Shown here: positions 38,411 through 49,810 of the stretch, in pieces
Numbering within the stretch: position 1 is the first letter of the stretch
How the letters are laid out: the number at the start of each line of letters is the position of its first letter
Assembly: GCA_963575745.1 (NCBI GenBank)
Contig: CAUYUJ010017837.1
Span: forward strand, 975,190-1,039,189
Reading direction: 5' to 3'
Length of the DNA stretch: 64,000 nucleotides
Source: Prorocentrum cordatum
Lineage: Eukaryota; Sar; Dinophyceae; Prorocentrales; Prorocentraceae
Notes under the pieces: generated by a model
Database searches by the model: none
The model's input: only the letters and a program-made list of their open reading frames with translations
Told to the model about the DNA's origin: nothing
Translations under genes and position numbers: made by a program

Positions 38411-38886
38411 CGCTTCATAAATTTAAACAACAAGCACGAAGGGATCCCATGTAAGATAATAAATACTGCGTGGGGCTTTTCTCCGGCATCATAAATCAAA
38501 TGTCGTTTTGCAGCAGCCGAATGCCTACGATAAAAAAACTGACATACATAATCATTAGCATTATGTTTTTAAAAAAGCCCCAAGCAGCAACTGAATGCCT
38601 ACACAAAGAAAGTATAAACAATCATCCCAACCCAAAGCGCAGGTCATGTTGCGCATGCGGCGCGCGAATCGAGCCGCGAGGCATTCGAAATTCCACGAAC
38701 AGTGCATATGAAGAATAAATGAGATTGCTCACGACTCCGCTGTATAAAGATATCCACGCTGTTTCTGGCGATCTGCCTGGGCGCCTCTACGCAAACGGAT
38801 GGGCGCGCAGTCGCGGGTCTTGCGCCCGACAAGGGTATCTTGACATGTGCTGGCGTGGCCAGCATTCACTCGAGTGTTGCATGCAT
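38411..38886. other. No gene seen; A/T-richer spacer
   Basis: Noticeably less GC-rich than the DNA to the left. A short direct repeat (GCAGCCGAATGCCTAC at 38,512 and GCAGCAACTGAATGCCTAC at 38,585) surrounds runs of A. No coding sense. Confidence 0.5.
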
Positions 38887-39690
38887 TTATTCTGATTGCC
38901 ATTCCAACCTACCGTCCGTCATCCTGGCAGTGACCACTTTGTGCCAATGGTAGTGCCCATCATTCCGTCCGTACTTCGAAAGCCATTCACTGGTGTCATT
39001 CAAATACATGCATTCACCATATCTGGCGGACCAACATCTCCCGCCCCAGCGGCTGTTCTCGACGAGGCCCCTCCACCATTCCGTGGAAGAATTCACGCGC
39101 GAGCGCTTGGCCGGCGTCGTCGGGGCACGGCTGTCGCCGCCGGCCTTGCTAGCAGCGGGAAGCAGCACGGTGTCCGAACCGCCGGCAGCGCGGCACCCCG
39201 AGGATGACGACGGTGGAGGCGGCGCTATGGGAGCAGCCGCGGCAGCGGGACATCGCGCGGGCCCGTGTACTGGACGTGCGGTGGAGGAGAATAAGGGGCG
39301 GATCGGGTCGACGGGTCGGTTTCCGTTCCCGATGTTTGGCCCTCCTTCTCGCCTTCGACACTGCGCGGTCCGCGCGCCTTCAACTCCGACGCGGTCCTTC
39401 CGCCGCGGCCAATCGGACTCTCTTTCGGAGTCTTGATGGCAAGGTCACCTAAGTCCATGCGGCACTGACGGGGCAACGCCCAATCGTTCCTGGCCCACTT
39501 TTGTCTGCCCGCATGACCAAACCAAACGCTATTGCGATGCATCGCTATAGCGTCATGCATGTCCCGCAGGGTGAGCTCACGCCGGCCCCGTTGGGAACGC
39601 GGCGTCGTGGCTTGGAAGTAGATTGCTGGGTCGCGCACGAAGCGCTCAACGATGTTTGCTGAGGGGAAATACAGCGCATTGACGCACTGG
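38887..39690 (-). pseudogene. Unrecognised minus-strand gene region: 3'-most segments
   Basis: Upper segment (39,690-39,225): N-A-L-Y-F-P-S-A-N-I-V-E-R-F-V-R-D-P-A, then H-R-N-S-V-W-F-G-H-A-G-R-Q-K-W, then D-L-G-D-L-A-I-K-T-P-K-E-S-P. Lower segment (39,168-38,887): W-W-R-G-L-V-E-N-S-R-W-G-G, Y-L-N-D-T-S-E-W-L-S-K-Y-G-R-N-D-G and a stop at 38,887. The sense is protein-like but the segments are in different frames. They may be exons of a multi-exon gene or a decayed element; no family recognised. Confidence 0.4.
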
Positions 39691-39708
39691 CTGCCAGGGC
39701 CCTAGCAC

Positions 39709-40648
39709 CTAGCACTCGCGCGCATCAGGTCTGCGCGCCAGCGCCCAAGTGTCGTGCCATTCCAATGCGCGTTTCTGCGCTTTCCGAAGCCATCTCTTCT
39801 CCAGCGCATGATCAGAGCGCCTTCCCTGGAGACGGGTCGCGGCGTCAGCTCCGAGGAGCTCGTCAACCTGTGCTGGACTCAGGTTGTCACGGATCCATAT
39901 GTTGAGATCTGCCGCGTGAGCGGTCTGAGCATGTCCCTTCGCACCGTGGGCCATAGCCTCGCGGCAGAGTAGTCCGCTGGCGTGTCACGGCGGCAACTGG
40001 CGCAGCGAAGGCGGGGAATTTGCGCGTTCTCGGGCGCGCCCTGCTCGATGAATCCATCGCGAATCTCGCGGCCGGCTACGACCGGCGATCGACCGAGAGA
40101 CCGGGGTATCCCATGATCGATCATGGGCGGTATCGGTAGCGAGCGAGCGGCTAATCGCCTGCCAGGCATTGTTCGAGCGTCGATCGGGCTGATCGCAATC
40201 GATGTCGGTAGCCTGGTCTGAAGCCATGCCAGCGCCGCGCGGCTGTTCTAGGAGGCGCTGTGCCTCCGTCTGCAGGGCGACGTCGTCGATCCCAGCGCCG
40301 GGCCGAGAATTGTCGCGACATCCCTCGCGGAGAACCTGGGCCAGGATATCCTGGGAAGGCGTGGCAACGGAGGCCGCGCTTGGGTGGTCAGGTCCTGGTC
40401 CAGATCCCAGGGTCTGGCTGGAATCACGAAAAAGCAACATCGCTGGCATCGTCAGGGGCATCTTGGCCAGGTGCGGGACTGTCGTCCGGCTTAAAGAAAA
40501 TTATATTCTGTTGTTGTTGACAGACTTGATCCTTCAATGGCGTAGAGCCAGCAAGCCAGACTGCTTGTCGTGGATCTTCTGGCCATTCATGTCCACCAGG
40601 CAGAACTTCGCTTCGACCAGCAAGTTGGCGGACTTTCTCAATAGCCAT
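39709..40648 (-). pseudogene. Unrecognised minus-strand gene region: segments 39.7-40.6 kb
   Basis: Three coding-like segments. 39,954-39,709: M-A-H-G-A-K-G-H-A-Q-T-A-H, W-I-R-D-N-L-S-P-A-Q-V-D-E-L-L, S-D-H-A-L-E-K-R-W-L-R-K-A-Q-K-R. 40,461-39,985: M-P-L-T-M-P-A-M-L-L-F-R-D-S-S, L-Q-T-E-A-Q-R-L-L-E-Q-P-R, N-N-A-W-Q-A-I-S-R-S-L-A. 40,648-40,540: L-V-E-A-K-F-C-L-V-D-M-N-G-Q-K-I-H. Helical and charged; no known domain seen. Confidence 0.4.
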
Positions 40649-40649
40649 T

Positions 40650-41230
40650 GGTAGATACCAGTGGTGGAGTAGCGGTGCGCGTCATAGTCGATCGAAAGGG
40701 GCACTGTCGTGGTGAATTCATTGCGCCGCAGAGGTCGGTCAATGATTTGGCCCGCTGAGACGCGCGGTCAAATTTGAGAGTATACTTTTCCGTGGAGATC
40801 CCGAAACTAAAGTCGCATTCCATGAACGTCTCGATCGCCTCTTCGTTGTTGAAGCGAATTACGTTCACGATCTGCAATCTTGATCGCGGGCGTCTGGAGT
40901 ATGGGAGTTGATGCCCATCGGTCGGTTTCATTCTTATCTCTGGGACTGCCGTGCAAGTACGCGTTCAGCTCCGCACTGCTGAGGTCGAAGGGGTCGATGA
41001 TCGCGAGGTCGCCATGCATGTTGGTGTCAGCTTCGACGGCAGCGACGTCCTCGCGCTCCTGTTTGGCGGCATCGGCTTCTTCGACAGGAGTTCCCATTGG
41101 ACTCGCAGGTGGAGGCTCCGGGTCAAATTATTCTGGCGCCTCTGTCGATACAAGTGAAGGCGGTGCATCACCCTGCATAGGTTCTCCTTTTGCGGCCTGC
41201 GCAGGTGTTGCCACAAGCGTCTGCGGCGCC
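40650..41230 (-). pseudogene. Unrecognised minus-strand gene region: segments 40.6-41.2 kb
   Basis: 41,097-40,880: E-A-D-A-A-K-Q-E-R-E-D-V-A-A-V-E-A-D, H-G-D-L-A-I-I-D-P-F-D-L-S-S-A-E-L-N. 40,890-40,690, another frame: I-V-N-V-I-R-F-N-N-E-E-A-I-E-T-F-M-E-C-D and F-G-I-S-T-E-K-Y-T-L-K-F-D-R-A-S-Q. The latter could be the start of a folded domain, but I cannot name it. Confidence 0.4.
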
Positions 41231-41288
41231 GGTGTGTCCATCTCCATCTCTTTTTACGTCGGGAGCACGTTCCGCCGATGCATTGGCA

Positions 41289-42178
41289 TCACGGCACCGC
41301 AAGGCGTTGTTCACGATGGTAATATGGTACCTTTCTGTGTAGTGGGCAGGCGAACTTGACTCCCGACATCGCATTACCTTTGTCGTCGTACCAAATGTCG
41401 ACCCATCTTTGAACAAAGCCTTTGATAAGTGTCTGCGCCACATGGTAGCGGCTAGATATGCCAGATGCCATGATCGGCCCATGCAAAGTACCGTGTGGAA
41501 GATGTAGTACCGCTGTGTCGTCATACCTCCTGCACGATTCCACCTTGTTCCAGTAGTCAGAGATGATCCATGCGTGCGGATCCAGGTACAGGTCCGCCTG
41601 CAGGGGCCGGGCGATGGCGCCGTCAGGTTCTGCGTCTGGCACTGCAGGCGCAGCTGGCTCTGGAGATGGCGGCGGCATGGGAGTCATGACTTCCATGGAA
41701 GCGCGCTCTGGTGACTGCGTAGGCGACGGCGGCGCAAGTGTCTTGACCGCCGCGGGAGGCACCTCTGGCGCACATACCTCGTGCTGGACTAATGGTGGGC
41801 CCTTCTTGAGCGGCGGGCATTTCCACTGATCAAAGACACGTGACCAGTATGCAATGCCATCACGGGTGGTGCGAATCGACGGCGTCGCAGCAGCTGGGAC
41901 ATGATCCTGCGCCACGATGACACCTTGCCCACCATTCCAGATTGCGCATTGGAGGCGGCATTCGTGCCAATGGCCACGTCCATTTGTTCTTTGGTATGGT
42001 CGAATGTGTGAGGATTGATTTTATCAGCCAGCACGAAACTGCAGAAACTGAACAAGGCTTCCTTGCGCGTTGATCCTGGTTGTCCGTGGCCAGGGATGAC
42101 GCCCGCGGTGAGAATGTTCTCCACGGCCCTGCGCTCGGTGGCGCGGAGGACACCTTGCATCTGTCCACACCGAGCCAT
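41289..42178 (-). pseudogene. Unrecognised minus-strand gene region: best-preserved part
   Basis: Two overlapping frames look truly coding. 42,178-41,880: M-A-R-C-G-Q-M-Q-G-V-L, E-N-I-L-T-A-G-V-I-P-G-H-G-Q-P, F-S-F-C-S-F-V-L-A-D-K-I-N-P-H-T, G-K-V-S-S-W-R-R-I-M-S. 41,915-41,289 (208 codons): W-S-R-V-F-D-Q-W-K-C-P-P-L-K-K, a Pro-rich linker, then H-A-W-I-I-S-D-Y-W-N-K-V-E-S-C, S-S-R-Y-H-V-A-Q-T-L-I-K-G-F-V-Q-R-W-V-D. No known family. The two frames overlap by more than 250 bp, so a frame shift or an intron joins them. Confidence 0.45.
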
Positions 42179-42189
42179 GGCTGTGATCG

Positions 42190-42700
42190 GAAGTTAACCG
42201 AGGTATGTCCACCAATGCAGCGCATGGCCTTGGCAGTGTGTCACTTGAAATCCTTGTAGGCGTCGCCGCCCACATTGAGCTCCCAGAATACCTGGAAACG
42301 GGCCTTCTCGAGGTTAATGTGCTTCTGGAGACAGCGGGGGAAGAAGATGACATAGTAGTCATTGGGGTGGCGCCATGGTTCGCAATATTATTGGCGCACC
42401 TCGCTGCAATGCCACTTCGCAGCTTCTTCTTTGGGTCCAAGACCATGCGTCGTGCCAAGCTGCCAAACCTTCTCCGAGCCATGTCCACGAAGGAGGAGGA
42501 ATTGTTCTCGACCGCCAGCTCCGTGACAAGATCTGTTTTCTTCCATATGTTCATCCTTCTGTCCAGGAGCTAGTCGATGCCTGATTTGCCATCGTGACAC
42601 TGGCGTAGCATGATGGGGATCTCTGCGCAGAATTGCTTGTCGGCCATAGCTCATCGTGCTCGTCTCGTGCAGCGGTGGTCGCCGGCGTTGGTCATGCGAG
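42190..42700 (-). pseudogene. Unrecognised minus-strand gene region: segments 42.2-42.7 kb
   Basis: K-Q-F-C-A-E-I-P-I-M-L-R-Q-C-H-D-G-K-S-G, a stop, then N-I-W-K-K-T-D-L-V-T-E-L-A-V-E-N-N, A-R-R-R-F-G-S-L-A-R-R-M-V-L-D-P-K-K-K. After a frame change it reads P-W-R-H-P-N-D-Y-Y-V-I-F-F-P-R-C-L-Q-K and F-Q-V-F-W-E-L-N-V-G-G-D-A-Y-K. Sense is strong but broken. Confidence 0.4.
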
Positions 42701-43169
42701 GGCATCATCGCGACTCATCCATGATTTGGGAAAGCACCGCTGTTGGCCGCGTCGGGGGGGTGATAGATGACTTTGACGCCCCACGTAGTGTATTTGCTAT
42801 AATCATCATGAAGCATGGGCGCGGGCGCGCCTCGGGGGAGTTCTGACGGATGCGATGCTCGCGCGGAATACACCAGCCAGCTGATAATCCACCGAGACCA
42901 ACAACGCCCTCACATTGTGGCATACCGGGCGCCTAGCTCCAAGTCGTCTTCTTGAATGTCGCAGGCTGCGTAGAGTGCGGGGGGGCTGGTTGGGCTGCCC
43001 CTGCAAGGGCGCCGTTGAATAGCGGCGGCAGCAGGTGTTTCCGCCAGCGGGGAAAGCTGGTTTGACTCATCCTGCATCTCGGATGAGTCTCCGACTGGAA
43101 ATGGCGGCGGGGTCGCAGGCGTCTCCGCCGGCGCAAATGGACCGGCTGATGGAGGCTGCGCCCAAAGAA

Positions 43170-43395
43170 AGAGGCTTGGCCATCCGTTGCCCCTACGAAC
43201 AATTGTTTGGCTATGCCGATCACAGCAGCATTTGAGACCGCGGGGCCATCGCAATGCACTTGCAGCAATCCTCGTTCGAGATTCAAACTCTCGGACCACA
43301 TATCATGCATGGCGAGTTCATCAACAAATTCTTCATATACGATGGATAATATCGCCTGCTGGTTTTTCCGTGATGCGCCCTCTGGCTATGTTCCG
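43170..43395 (-). pseudogene. Unrecognised minus-strand gene region: segment 43.2-43.4 kb
   Basis: K-N-Q-Q-A-I-L-S-I-V-Y-E-E-F-V-D-E-L-A, then W-S-E-S-L-N-L-E-R-G-L-L-Q-V-H-C-D-G, then V-S-N-A-A-V-I-G-I-A-K-Q-L-F-V-G. It leads out of frame into a Pro-rich stretch (42,990-43,160). Very protein-like; the family is unknown. Confidence 0.45.
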
Positions 43396-44001
43396 CTCAA
43401 GCATCTCCGCTCTGGGGAGTCGCGGGAGCCCCAGGTGGCATCGCGGTGGAAAATGAGCGAGTAAAGGCGGAGGTGCATCTGATGATAGGAGCCCCTGCGA
43501 GAGGCCCCCGCGCCCTCCCTCCGAAAGTGCGCGACAGCGAACGCCGGAATTGTCTCTCCTGACGGCGCAGGCTGCGCGCGTGAGCGCGCAGTCGTCGATT
43601 GCTTGAATGCCGGGGGCAGGCGCGCCCGCAGCCGCGGAATACCTGGCGCGATCGAAGTCGACGCGGGCGCGCCCGCCAGAGGAGGCGCCCACGCAGTGGC
43701 GGGGGAGGGGGCTCATCGGCGTAAACAAGGCACGCATAGCGGTAGCCATCCAACTGCAAAGGGCGCCCCCCTCCGCGGCTTGTAATTGCAGCTCGGTCAG
43801 CTAGTGGAGACGCTGAAAAATGTCTATATGGCCCTGGCGTGTTTTGAAGGCCACATGTATCTCGGAAGTTGCCGCGTGCCTCTCTGCGTCAGAGACCCCT
43901 TGAATCAGGGGAGCCCTGAAAGGGAACGGATGCGTCGGTAGCGACTGCATGGCTGCGGCCGCGTAGCGCAGCGTAGTGCTGCGCAAGAACTGCTGGGTCA
44001 A

Positions 44002-44905
44002 CTAGGCTAAGTTGCGCCAGCTCTGCAACGCGACGCCAGGAGCCAGGAGGTAGTGCAGGTTGGAGGTCGGCGGAGGTGGCGTCGTTCCATTGGATCGCTT
44101 GAAGAGCGCAGATCCCACGGGACTTGAAATTGTCGCATCATGTGTCGGACAACTTGTCGAACTGCTCTCCAAGGCCCCATGTAGAGCCACTGCCTGTTCC
44201 CATGGCGGCTGGCCCCCGAGGTGCTGCAAGACGTCGACCATCCTGGCACCATCGATATTCGCGTGGTTTGGCGGAGTCTCGGGGCAGCCTCCTGTGGCGC
44301 GCACCCAGTAATCAGACCCTTGTAGAGGAGGTGCACGGCGATGACGCGGGCGAATGTCAACATGCTTCACAGGATCGCAGGTCATGTCGCTGGTGCCCCG
44401 CCAAATGACAGCAGACATGCCTATCATGTAGCGTCGTTGTTTTGTCAGATGGGAATACTTCCACCCTGTAGGTCCAGATCAGTTCAGTGGTCTCGCGCGA
44501 TGTCTCATATAGCTTCTCTTGTAAACGTGGGCCGCGCGGATGGTGATGATCATGTTGCGCTGCTCGAGCTTGGCCGAGTCCTTCGTTCTGAGGACTGACT
44601 CGATGTGGCCATATCGCGCGTTGCGCGCTGCCTCGCGGGCAACATCCACTCCGCGGGTGTTTCCACCCGCCTCTGGGAGGGCGGGTAGGTCACAGCCGAC
44701 GGGAGTGTCGCGGGTCGCAAATGCTCCTTGCATTCCTCGCAGGACAGCGCCCCCATGATGATGTCGTCGCGGGCGAATGTGCTCAGCCCCTCACGAGTGG
44801 CCCCGCCCTCGCACTCGAACCCGCTGGCACTCGGGCACGAAAGAACCACCAATGCGGGGCTCGAGCCCCTTGCCATTCTCGAGCGGTTGACGCACGAACA
44901 CATCT
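44002..44905 (-). pseudogene. Unrecognised minus-strand gene region: segments 44.0-44.9 kb
   Basis: 44,427-44,002 (141 codons): M-I-G-M-S-A-V-I-W-R-G-T-S-D-M, W-V-R-A-T-G-G-C-P-E-T-P-P-N-H, A-R-M-V-D-V-L-Q-H-L-G-G-Q-P-P-W. 44,760-44,479: G-A-L-S-C-E-E-C-K-E-H-L-R-P, then D-V-A-R-E-A-A-R-N-A-R-Y-G-H-I-E-S-V-L-R, D-S-A-K-L-E-Q-R-N-M-I-I-T-I-R-A. The C-x-x-C is a possible metal site. Confidence 0.4.
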
Positions 44906-44959
44906 CATCGACGCCCCCTGGCTGGAATACGCATCGAACTTGTCTTGCCTTTGTTGGTC

Positions 44960-45538
44960 TTACCCATGGCGGGTGGAGTCAGCGTAGCAATTTACTGATT
45001 TGGAGGCGTGCCCACCTGGTCCGAAAGCATGAACCATCAGAAGTCCAAATCCAAAACCTTCCTGTACAGTTGGTAGCCATCCATTGTCTTTGAACCAATT
45101 CTGGATGAACCTGCCGTCGGCGAGTTCACTGCTGGCAGCGCGGCTAGGACCGGAGGTCAGAGGATCGGACCGCATGAAACAGGCAGCGTCTTGCGACTGT
45201 GGCATCTCAGACCTGTTGATATTGCCGTCTTCGCGCGGCCCCCACTCGAGTGAATCATTCTCCGCGGGCGGTGCTACCGACCCACCATCGGAAGACGCGG
45301 GCGCTGCCGCCAGTCGAGGGCGGGGCGCATCGCCGCCCCGGCCTCCGCGGCAGGTAAGCCACGACCTCGTTTTGTACGCGTGCTTCTTGCAATCTGGGAA
45401 AATCGCGAAAGCGCGGCAGCGGGTCCATTGAACATCCTCGACGACGCGGCCAATGTGTCCAGCAGCGTCGGACGTGCGCGCTGAAGCGGTTGGCCCATGG
45501 GGGAGCTTCATCGCCGTCCAGTCGCACACAAGCCACAT
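44960..45538 (-). pseudogene. Unrecognised minus-strand gene region: segment 45.0-45.5 kb
   Basis: 192 open codons: M-W-L-V-C-D-W-T-A-M-K-L-P-H-G, V-E-D-V-Q-W-T-R-C-R-A-F-A-I-F-P-D-C-K-K, R-F-I-Q-N-W-F-K-D-N-G-W-L-P-T-V, then G-F-G-L-L-M-V-H-A-F-G-P-G-G-H-A. This could be the upstream part of the same gene as 38.9-44.9 kb. No domain recognised. Confidence 0.42.
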
Positions 45539-45539
45539 C

Positions 45540-46233
45540 TACGTAGGCGAGGCGGCAGTGAGTCACCGAAGTAAAGGATCGCAGCAGCGCCGATAACGCC
45601 CACAGATGGTTGCCCAAGAACTACATTACCAGCCGCATCATATGGGAGACGGATGCACTTCCACATCATATCGAACAGTTGCGTGCATAACGATTCGGAT
45701 GAACAAAATGGTGCACCGTGCCCGGCAGGCGTGTCGGCGCGCAGAAGTCATGTATATTCTCCGCGGTCGCGCCCTGCGTGAATGCGTCGCGACGGCAAAG
45801 TCATTCGCAAGAGGTATGGGCATCATCGCTCACGATAGGTTTATCAAATGGACTTCTAAGTAATCAGCAATCCGTTAAGCTAACACGGGAGCGAGGGGGC
45901 GAGGCGGGGGGGGCGACGACGAGACGATCCTACCCCCCTCTACCCTCGCACGCGCAGGACGCGCGCAGTCCTCGGCTCGGTCCTCGAGCCAATCCTTCGC
46001 AGCTGCGGGCAGCGTCGGCGGCGGGGCGGCGGCGAGCGCGGGGGGCGAGCCGGGGGGGGGGGGGGGGGGCAGTTGGCCACCCCGCGCCAGCCCTCAAAAA
46101 CTCTGGCAAAGCCACGGCAAGGGCGCAGATCACCCCGTTGAACCTCCCCTAGGCAAGGTCGGAGCGGGCCGACGTACTCCACGCGTGAATGCCCGGGCTC
46201 AAAAGAGAACGCTGAATTTCTTGCACAGGTACT
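45540..46233. other. Little coding sense; homopolymer runs at 46,050
   Basis: No convincing gene. 45,895-46,080 is GC-rich with G-runs (up to 17 G at about 46,052-46,069) and Ala/Pro-rich frames that look like composition effects. Confidence 0.45.
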
Positions 46234-47560
46234 TTACCCTGCTCTCCCTCTGCAAATAGTGCCGTGGTGGCTCGGCCTCCACCAACACTTTGTCTCTTCG
46301 CCTTGAAGAATATGAAATGCAATTTCCGTTGCTGTCGCGCGCCGTGTCGTCGTCCCCCGACGACCGCCGATCCCGCGTCTGCTTGACTTTATGTCATACT
46401 CATGTTCCACCATGCTCAGGATAATCAGAATGATGACCACGATTCCAGCGATCCTGATACTGACCACGCTGGTAGCTCGACGTCTGACGCTCTGCCCTTT
46501 GCCTAACATATGCCTGACGACGCCGCGGCAGCGTCGCCGCGGAAAGAATGGGGGCCTCGGCCGGCCTCGGTCCCACATCGCGGCCCCTGCTCCACTGCCT
46601 CGGCGGCGACGATGGCGGGCCCTGCCAGGGCTTCGCGCGCACGCCGTCGCGGAGAGAGCGCCCATCTGAGACGGCAGCCATCAGACCCCCCCCGCGGGCG
46701 GCGCGGGAGGGGAGGGGAGACGGGAAGCTGAAGCTGTTCCACGCACTGTGGAAGACTGATGGGCACACTGTGAATGCAGTCCAGGCCGCTGCTCTAGGTC
46801 TCGGAATCGTTGGTCATCTGCTTCTTGCTGACCCTCCAGAAGAGTGACAAGTTCGTCGACTCGCGCTTGTTCAAAATCCCTCGCGCGACAGACTTGGCAA
46901 AGCAGAGAGTGCAGGTGGCCCGTCGCCTTCAGCCTGAGTCTAATCTTGCGATTCGGCAGTGACGGGGGCGACATCGCAGGCCGAAGTCGGGGTCGCCAGC
47001 TGCGCAGTCTGGGCCCGCACAACTTGCGAAGCGGCCGCAGCGGCCTGCAATGCTGCAACTTCCTCCTCGATCGCGGAGATTCGGTTGACAAGCGTTGGCA
47101 CAATGGCTTCCGGTGCTTCGAGACGTTTGCCACATGCATCATGTTCGACTTCGGTGGTCGCGGCGTGGAGGCGCGCAGCTGTCGCCCCAGAACGATCGCG
47201 AAGCTCGAGGGGTTCACCTCGGAGGGCTTCTTCTGGCACTCCAGATGCCTCTGAAGCAGGACGCAAGGCCGTCTCGTGAAGCTCATTGTGGAGAATCCGC
47301 ACGGCGGCCGAACCCTGGTCACGAACGCCCGCGAGTTGGGCTTCCACTGCTAGGAGGTAGTCTCGGAGCGTCTGCAAGGACTGGGTGTCTTGACCTCGGC
47401 ATGCCTCAACGCGATCGACTTGGCATTGCATCTCGCCGAGGATTCGGCGGCCATAAACAATCCGAAGATCGATCGTGCTGAAGACCTGGTGGAGCTTGGT
47501 GCACAAAGTTGCGGTCTGGGACGGCGCTCCTGTGACGGCCCGGGCGGGACCTAGAACTAC
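46234..47560 (-). pseudogene. Coiled-coil, gag-like remnant
   Basis: 47,506-46,940 (188 codons) reads K-L-H-Q-V-F-S-T-I-D-L-R-I-V-Y-G, S-L-Q-T-L-R-D-Y-L-L-A-V-E-A-Q-L-A-G-V, then A-I-V-P-T-L-V-N-R-I-S-A-I-E-E-E-V-A-A-L: heptad-like Leu/Ile/Val spacing typical of coiled coils. Below it, in other frames, A-R-V-D-E-L-V-T-L-L-E-G-Q-Q-E-A-D (46,840) and an Arg/Gln/Tyr-rich stretch (46,480-46,410). The coiled coil followed by a basic region resembles the layout of retrotransposon capsid-type proteins, but no zinc knuckle is seen. It may be the start of the unrecognised unit running down to 38.9 kb. Confidence 0.4.
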
Positions 47561-48165
47561 CGAGTCGAAAAAGCTGCAACCTGGTCTCGGAGCTCAGCCG
47601 TGGCGTTGTCGGAGGGCGCGGCGCGATGAGCGGCGCGCGTTTTGCCGCGCCTTAGCGAGGCTTGCCGCGAACGCCTCTGGGAGGGGCTGCGGCTCTGATC
47701 ACGATGCAGAGAACTGGTGTGACACCAATCATCAGGGACGCCCTGCTGTCCAGAGCACCTGGGAAGGGGCGCGCATGCGTCGGCTGCTCAGCCGAGCTAC
47801 TGCGGCCCTTGATTGCACGAGCACTTTCGGAGACAGGGGTGGGCGCAAGGCTTATACGGCCTCTCGTGTCCCGACGGCGGGTGCGCGCGGGAGCGCTGGG
47901 AGCGGGGCCCGGCGACGCGTCCGCAGGGATCGCCCCCGACCCGCCGTAGGTGTTGCCACCGACGTCAGATGCAGCAGCAAGGGCAGGAGGTTGAAGGGCG
48001 AGGGCCTGGGGGGGGCGCCGCCCCCCCCTAAATCCACGCGCGCGAAGTGCATGGATCGCTCCCGACATAAGCCGAGAGCGTTCACTCGCCGCGCGCAGCA
48101 GTTCATTTCGCTGCGACCCTCTGGGGCAGCTCCTGTCACTGGGGTCAGGGGTATCACGTCGTCTC

Positions 48166-49074
48166 TTATTGCCCTCTCAAGAGTGCCGTCGAGCCTACGC
48201 GACGTCGGAAGGATCCCATGCTGAACTTCGTCGCCCTACGCCGCGATGCGCCCGAAAAGGGCGGCCGCGCGCGGGGCCGGGAGTTGGCGCCGGGGCGCCG
48301 CTCACTTAACCTCCAGATGTATATATGTCCAACTCGTTCCCACTCTTGTGCGTCTTCTGCAACGGACATCAAAGTACCTCCTACAGAACTGTGTATCTGC
48401 ACTGCCTTCGTGAGGTCGTCGATCCACCTCCGCTTGGGTCTTCCCGTTGATCTTCTCGCAGGCTGAGCCGGCAAGCTCGGATCCCAGTGCAATGCTGCAT
48501 TGCTCGATTTGTGCCAGTCTGTCGTAACAAGGTGTTGTGGCAGATCCCACTTGTAGCGTCGTTGCATGACTTCCCACTCGTCATATCCATTCGCTTCCAT
48601 CTGTTGCATAGCGTAACGTGTAGCTCGCTGTATCCATTCATGCCAGGGTTCGAGCCCGCCAGAACTGCTACTGGATCCCGATGAATTAGTTGAATGTGTA
48701 TCGCCGCTCGTCGAGCTGGAGGAAGATATGTCACTTTGGTTTTCACTAGTGCTGGATTCATGAACGTGTGTATCTTCGAACGTACAATTCCCCGGGCTGA
48801 TGTCCGTACAAAAGCGACGCCTGGGCACTCGAAGAATCATACGAAGCATTTTTCTTTGCGTGCTGCGTATTCGCTGTTCGAGGCTTTGTGTGATAGTCCA
48901 ACACGCTGACCCATACAGAAAAGTCGGAGTCACAGTTCCGCTGAACAGTCGTAGCCGATCGTGGATAGAATATGCTCTGGACGTTAGCTCCGATTTGAAT
49001 ATCCCGAATTTCTTCCAAATTGCCTTGATGCGCGCCTCCACTTCGACCTCCGTTGAGTCAGAAAATGTGAACAT
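48166..49074 (-). pseudogene. LINE ORF2 C-terminal region
   Basis: 302 codons: I-W-K-K-F-G-I-F-K-S-E-L-T (post-RT thumb), F-L-Y-G-S-A-C-W-T-I-T, K-M-L-R-M-I-L, a Ser-rich linker (48,690-48,770), W-H-E-W-I-Q-R-A-T-R, then G-R-P-K-R-R-W-I-D-D-L, a closing word common in this LINE group. It overlaps the end of the RT frame by a few bases in a different phase. Confidence 0.72.
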
Positions 49075-49810
49075 TCGGCCCGAATATTTGACTCCCGGCG
49101 AACGGCAAGACCTCGATGGATAGTCCGCCTACGTCGGTGTACTCTGGTGTCGTTCTGGACGCACGATCTTCCATATTATGCCGGATTTTCGTCTTGTCTG
49201 GGTGAAGCTGTAGCCCCGTGGCCCTGGCTGCCTCCGCGACGCTGGACAACATGCGCCTGACTTGGACGAGCGATCCCCCAAGAAGTACGACATCGTCAGC
49301 AAACCGCAAATTTGTTAACATTCGGTCGTTACCCACTTGCACCGACAATGCGTATTTCCTGGACGCCCACGTCGGTTTGACCTGCCTGAACGCATGCTCC
49401 AAAAGGCAATTCAAAAGCAATGGACTCAAGGGATAGGCTTTTGTTGTGTGCCGCGCTCTATATTGAACATCTTGCTGTATTTGTCAGTCTTGGCACTTCC
49501 TGTCTGGCCAGACTACAAGCTTGATGTGCGTGAAGTGTAAGGCTTGGGAACACCCTGCGCCGCCACAGCCTCCCAGAGCGCTTCGTGAGATACCGCATCG
49601 AAGGCTTTCTCGAAATCCGGCGTTACGGCCCAGACTGGCATGTTCCGCTCCCGGGACACCTCCTGAATCCTGGCCGAAGTGAACCAGTGATCGATGGTAC
49701 TGTAGCCCTTTCGAAATCCGGCTTGCTCAGGCGGTTGCTGGACGTCAAGCATGGGTTCCAACCTGTTGTACAACAAGCGGGAGAACAACTTGTACAGCAG
49801 CAAAGGGGCA
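49058..49810 (-). pseudogene. LINE reverse transcriptase domain
   Basis: Conserved words in order: L-Y-K-L-F-S-R-L-L-Y-N-R-L-E-P, Q-A-G-F-R-K-G-Y-S-T-I-D-H, D-F-E-K-A-F-D-A-V-S (palm motif A), then after a damaged stretch P-L-S-P-L-L-L-N-C-L-L-E, L-R-F-A-D-D-V-V-L-L-G (catalytic F-A-D-D near 49,300), and T-G-L-Q-L-H-P-D-K-T-K. Reads of this type belong to the non-LTR RT family. Stops between 49,513 and 49,429 and a frame change show the copy is dead. Confidence 0.8.

Noticed and set aside
42205-42573. 122-codon plus-strand frame at 42.2 kb
   Set aside because: It overlaps minus-strand segments with stronger protein sense that fit their neighbours' direction.
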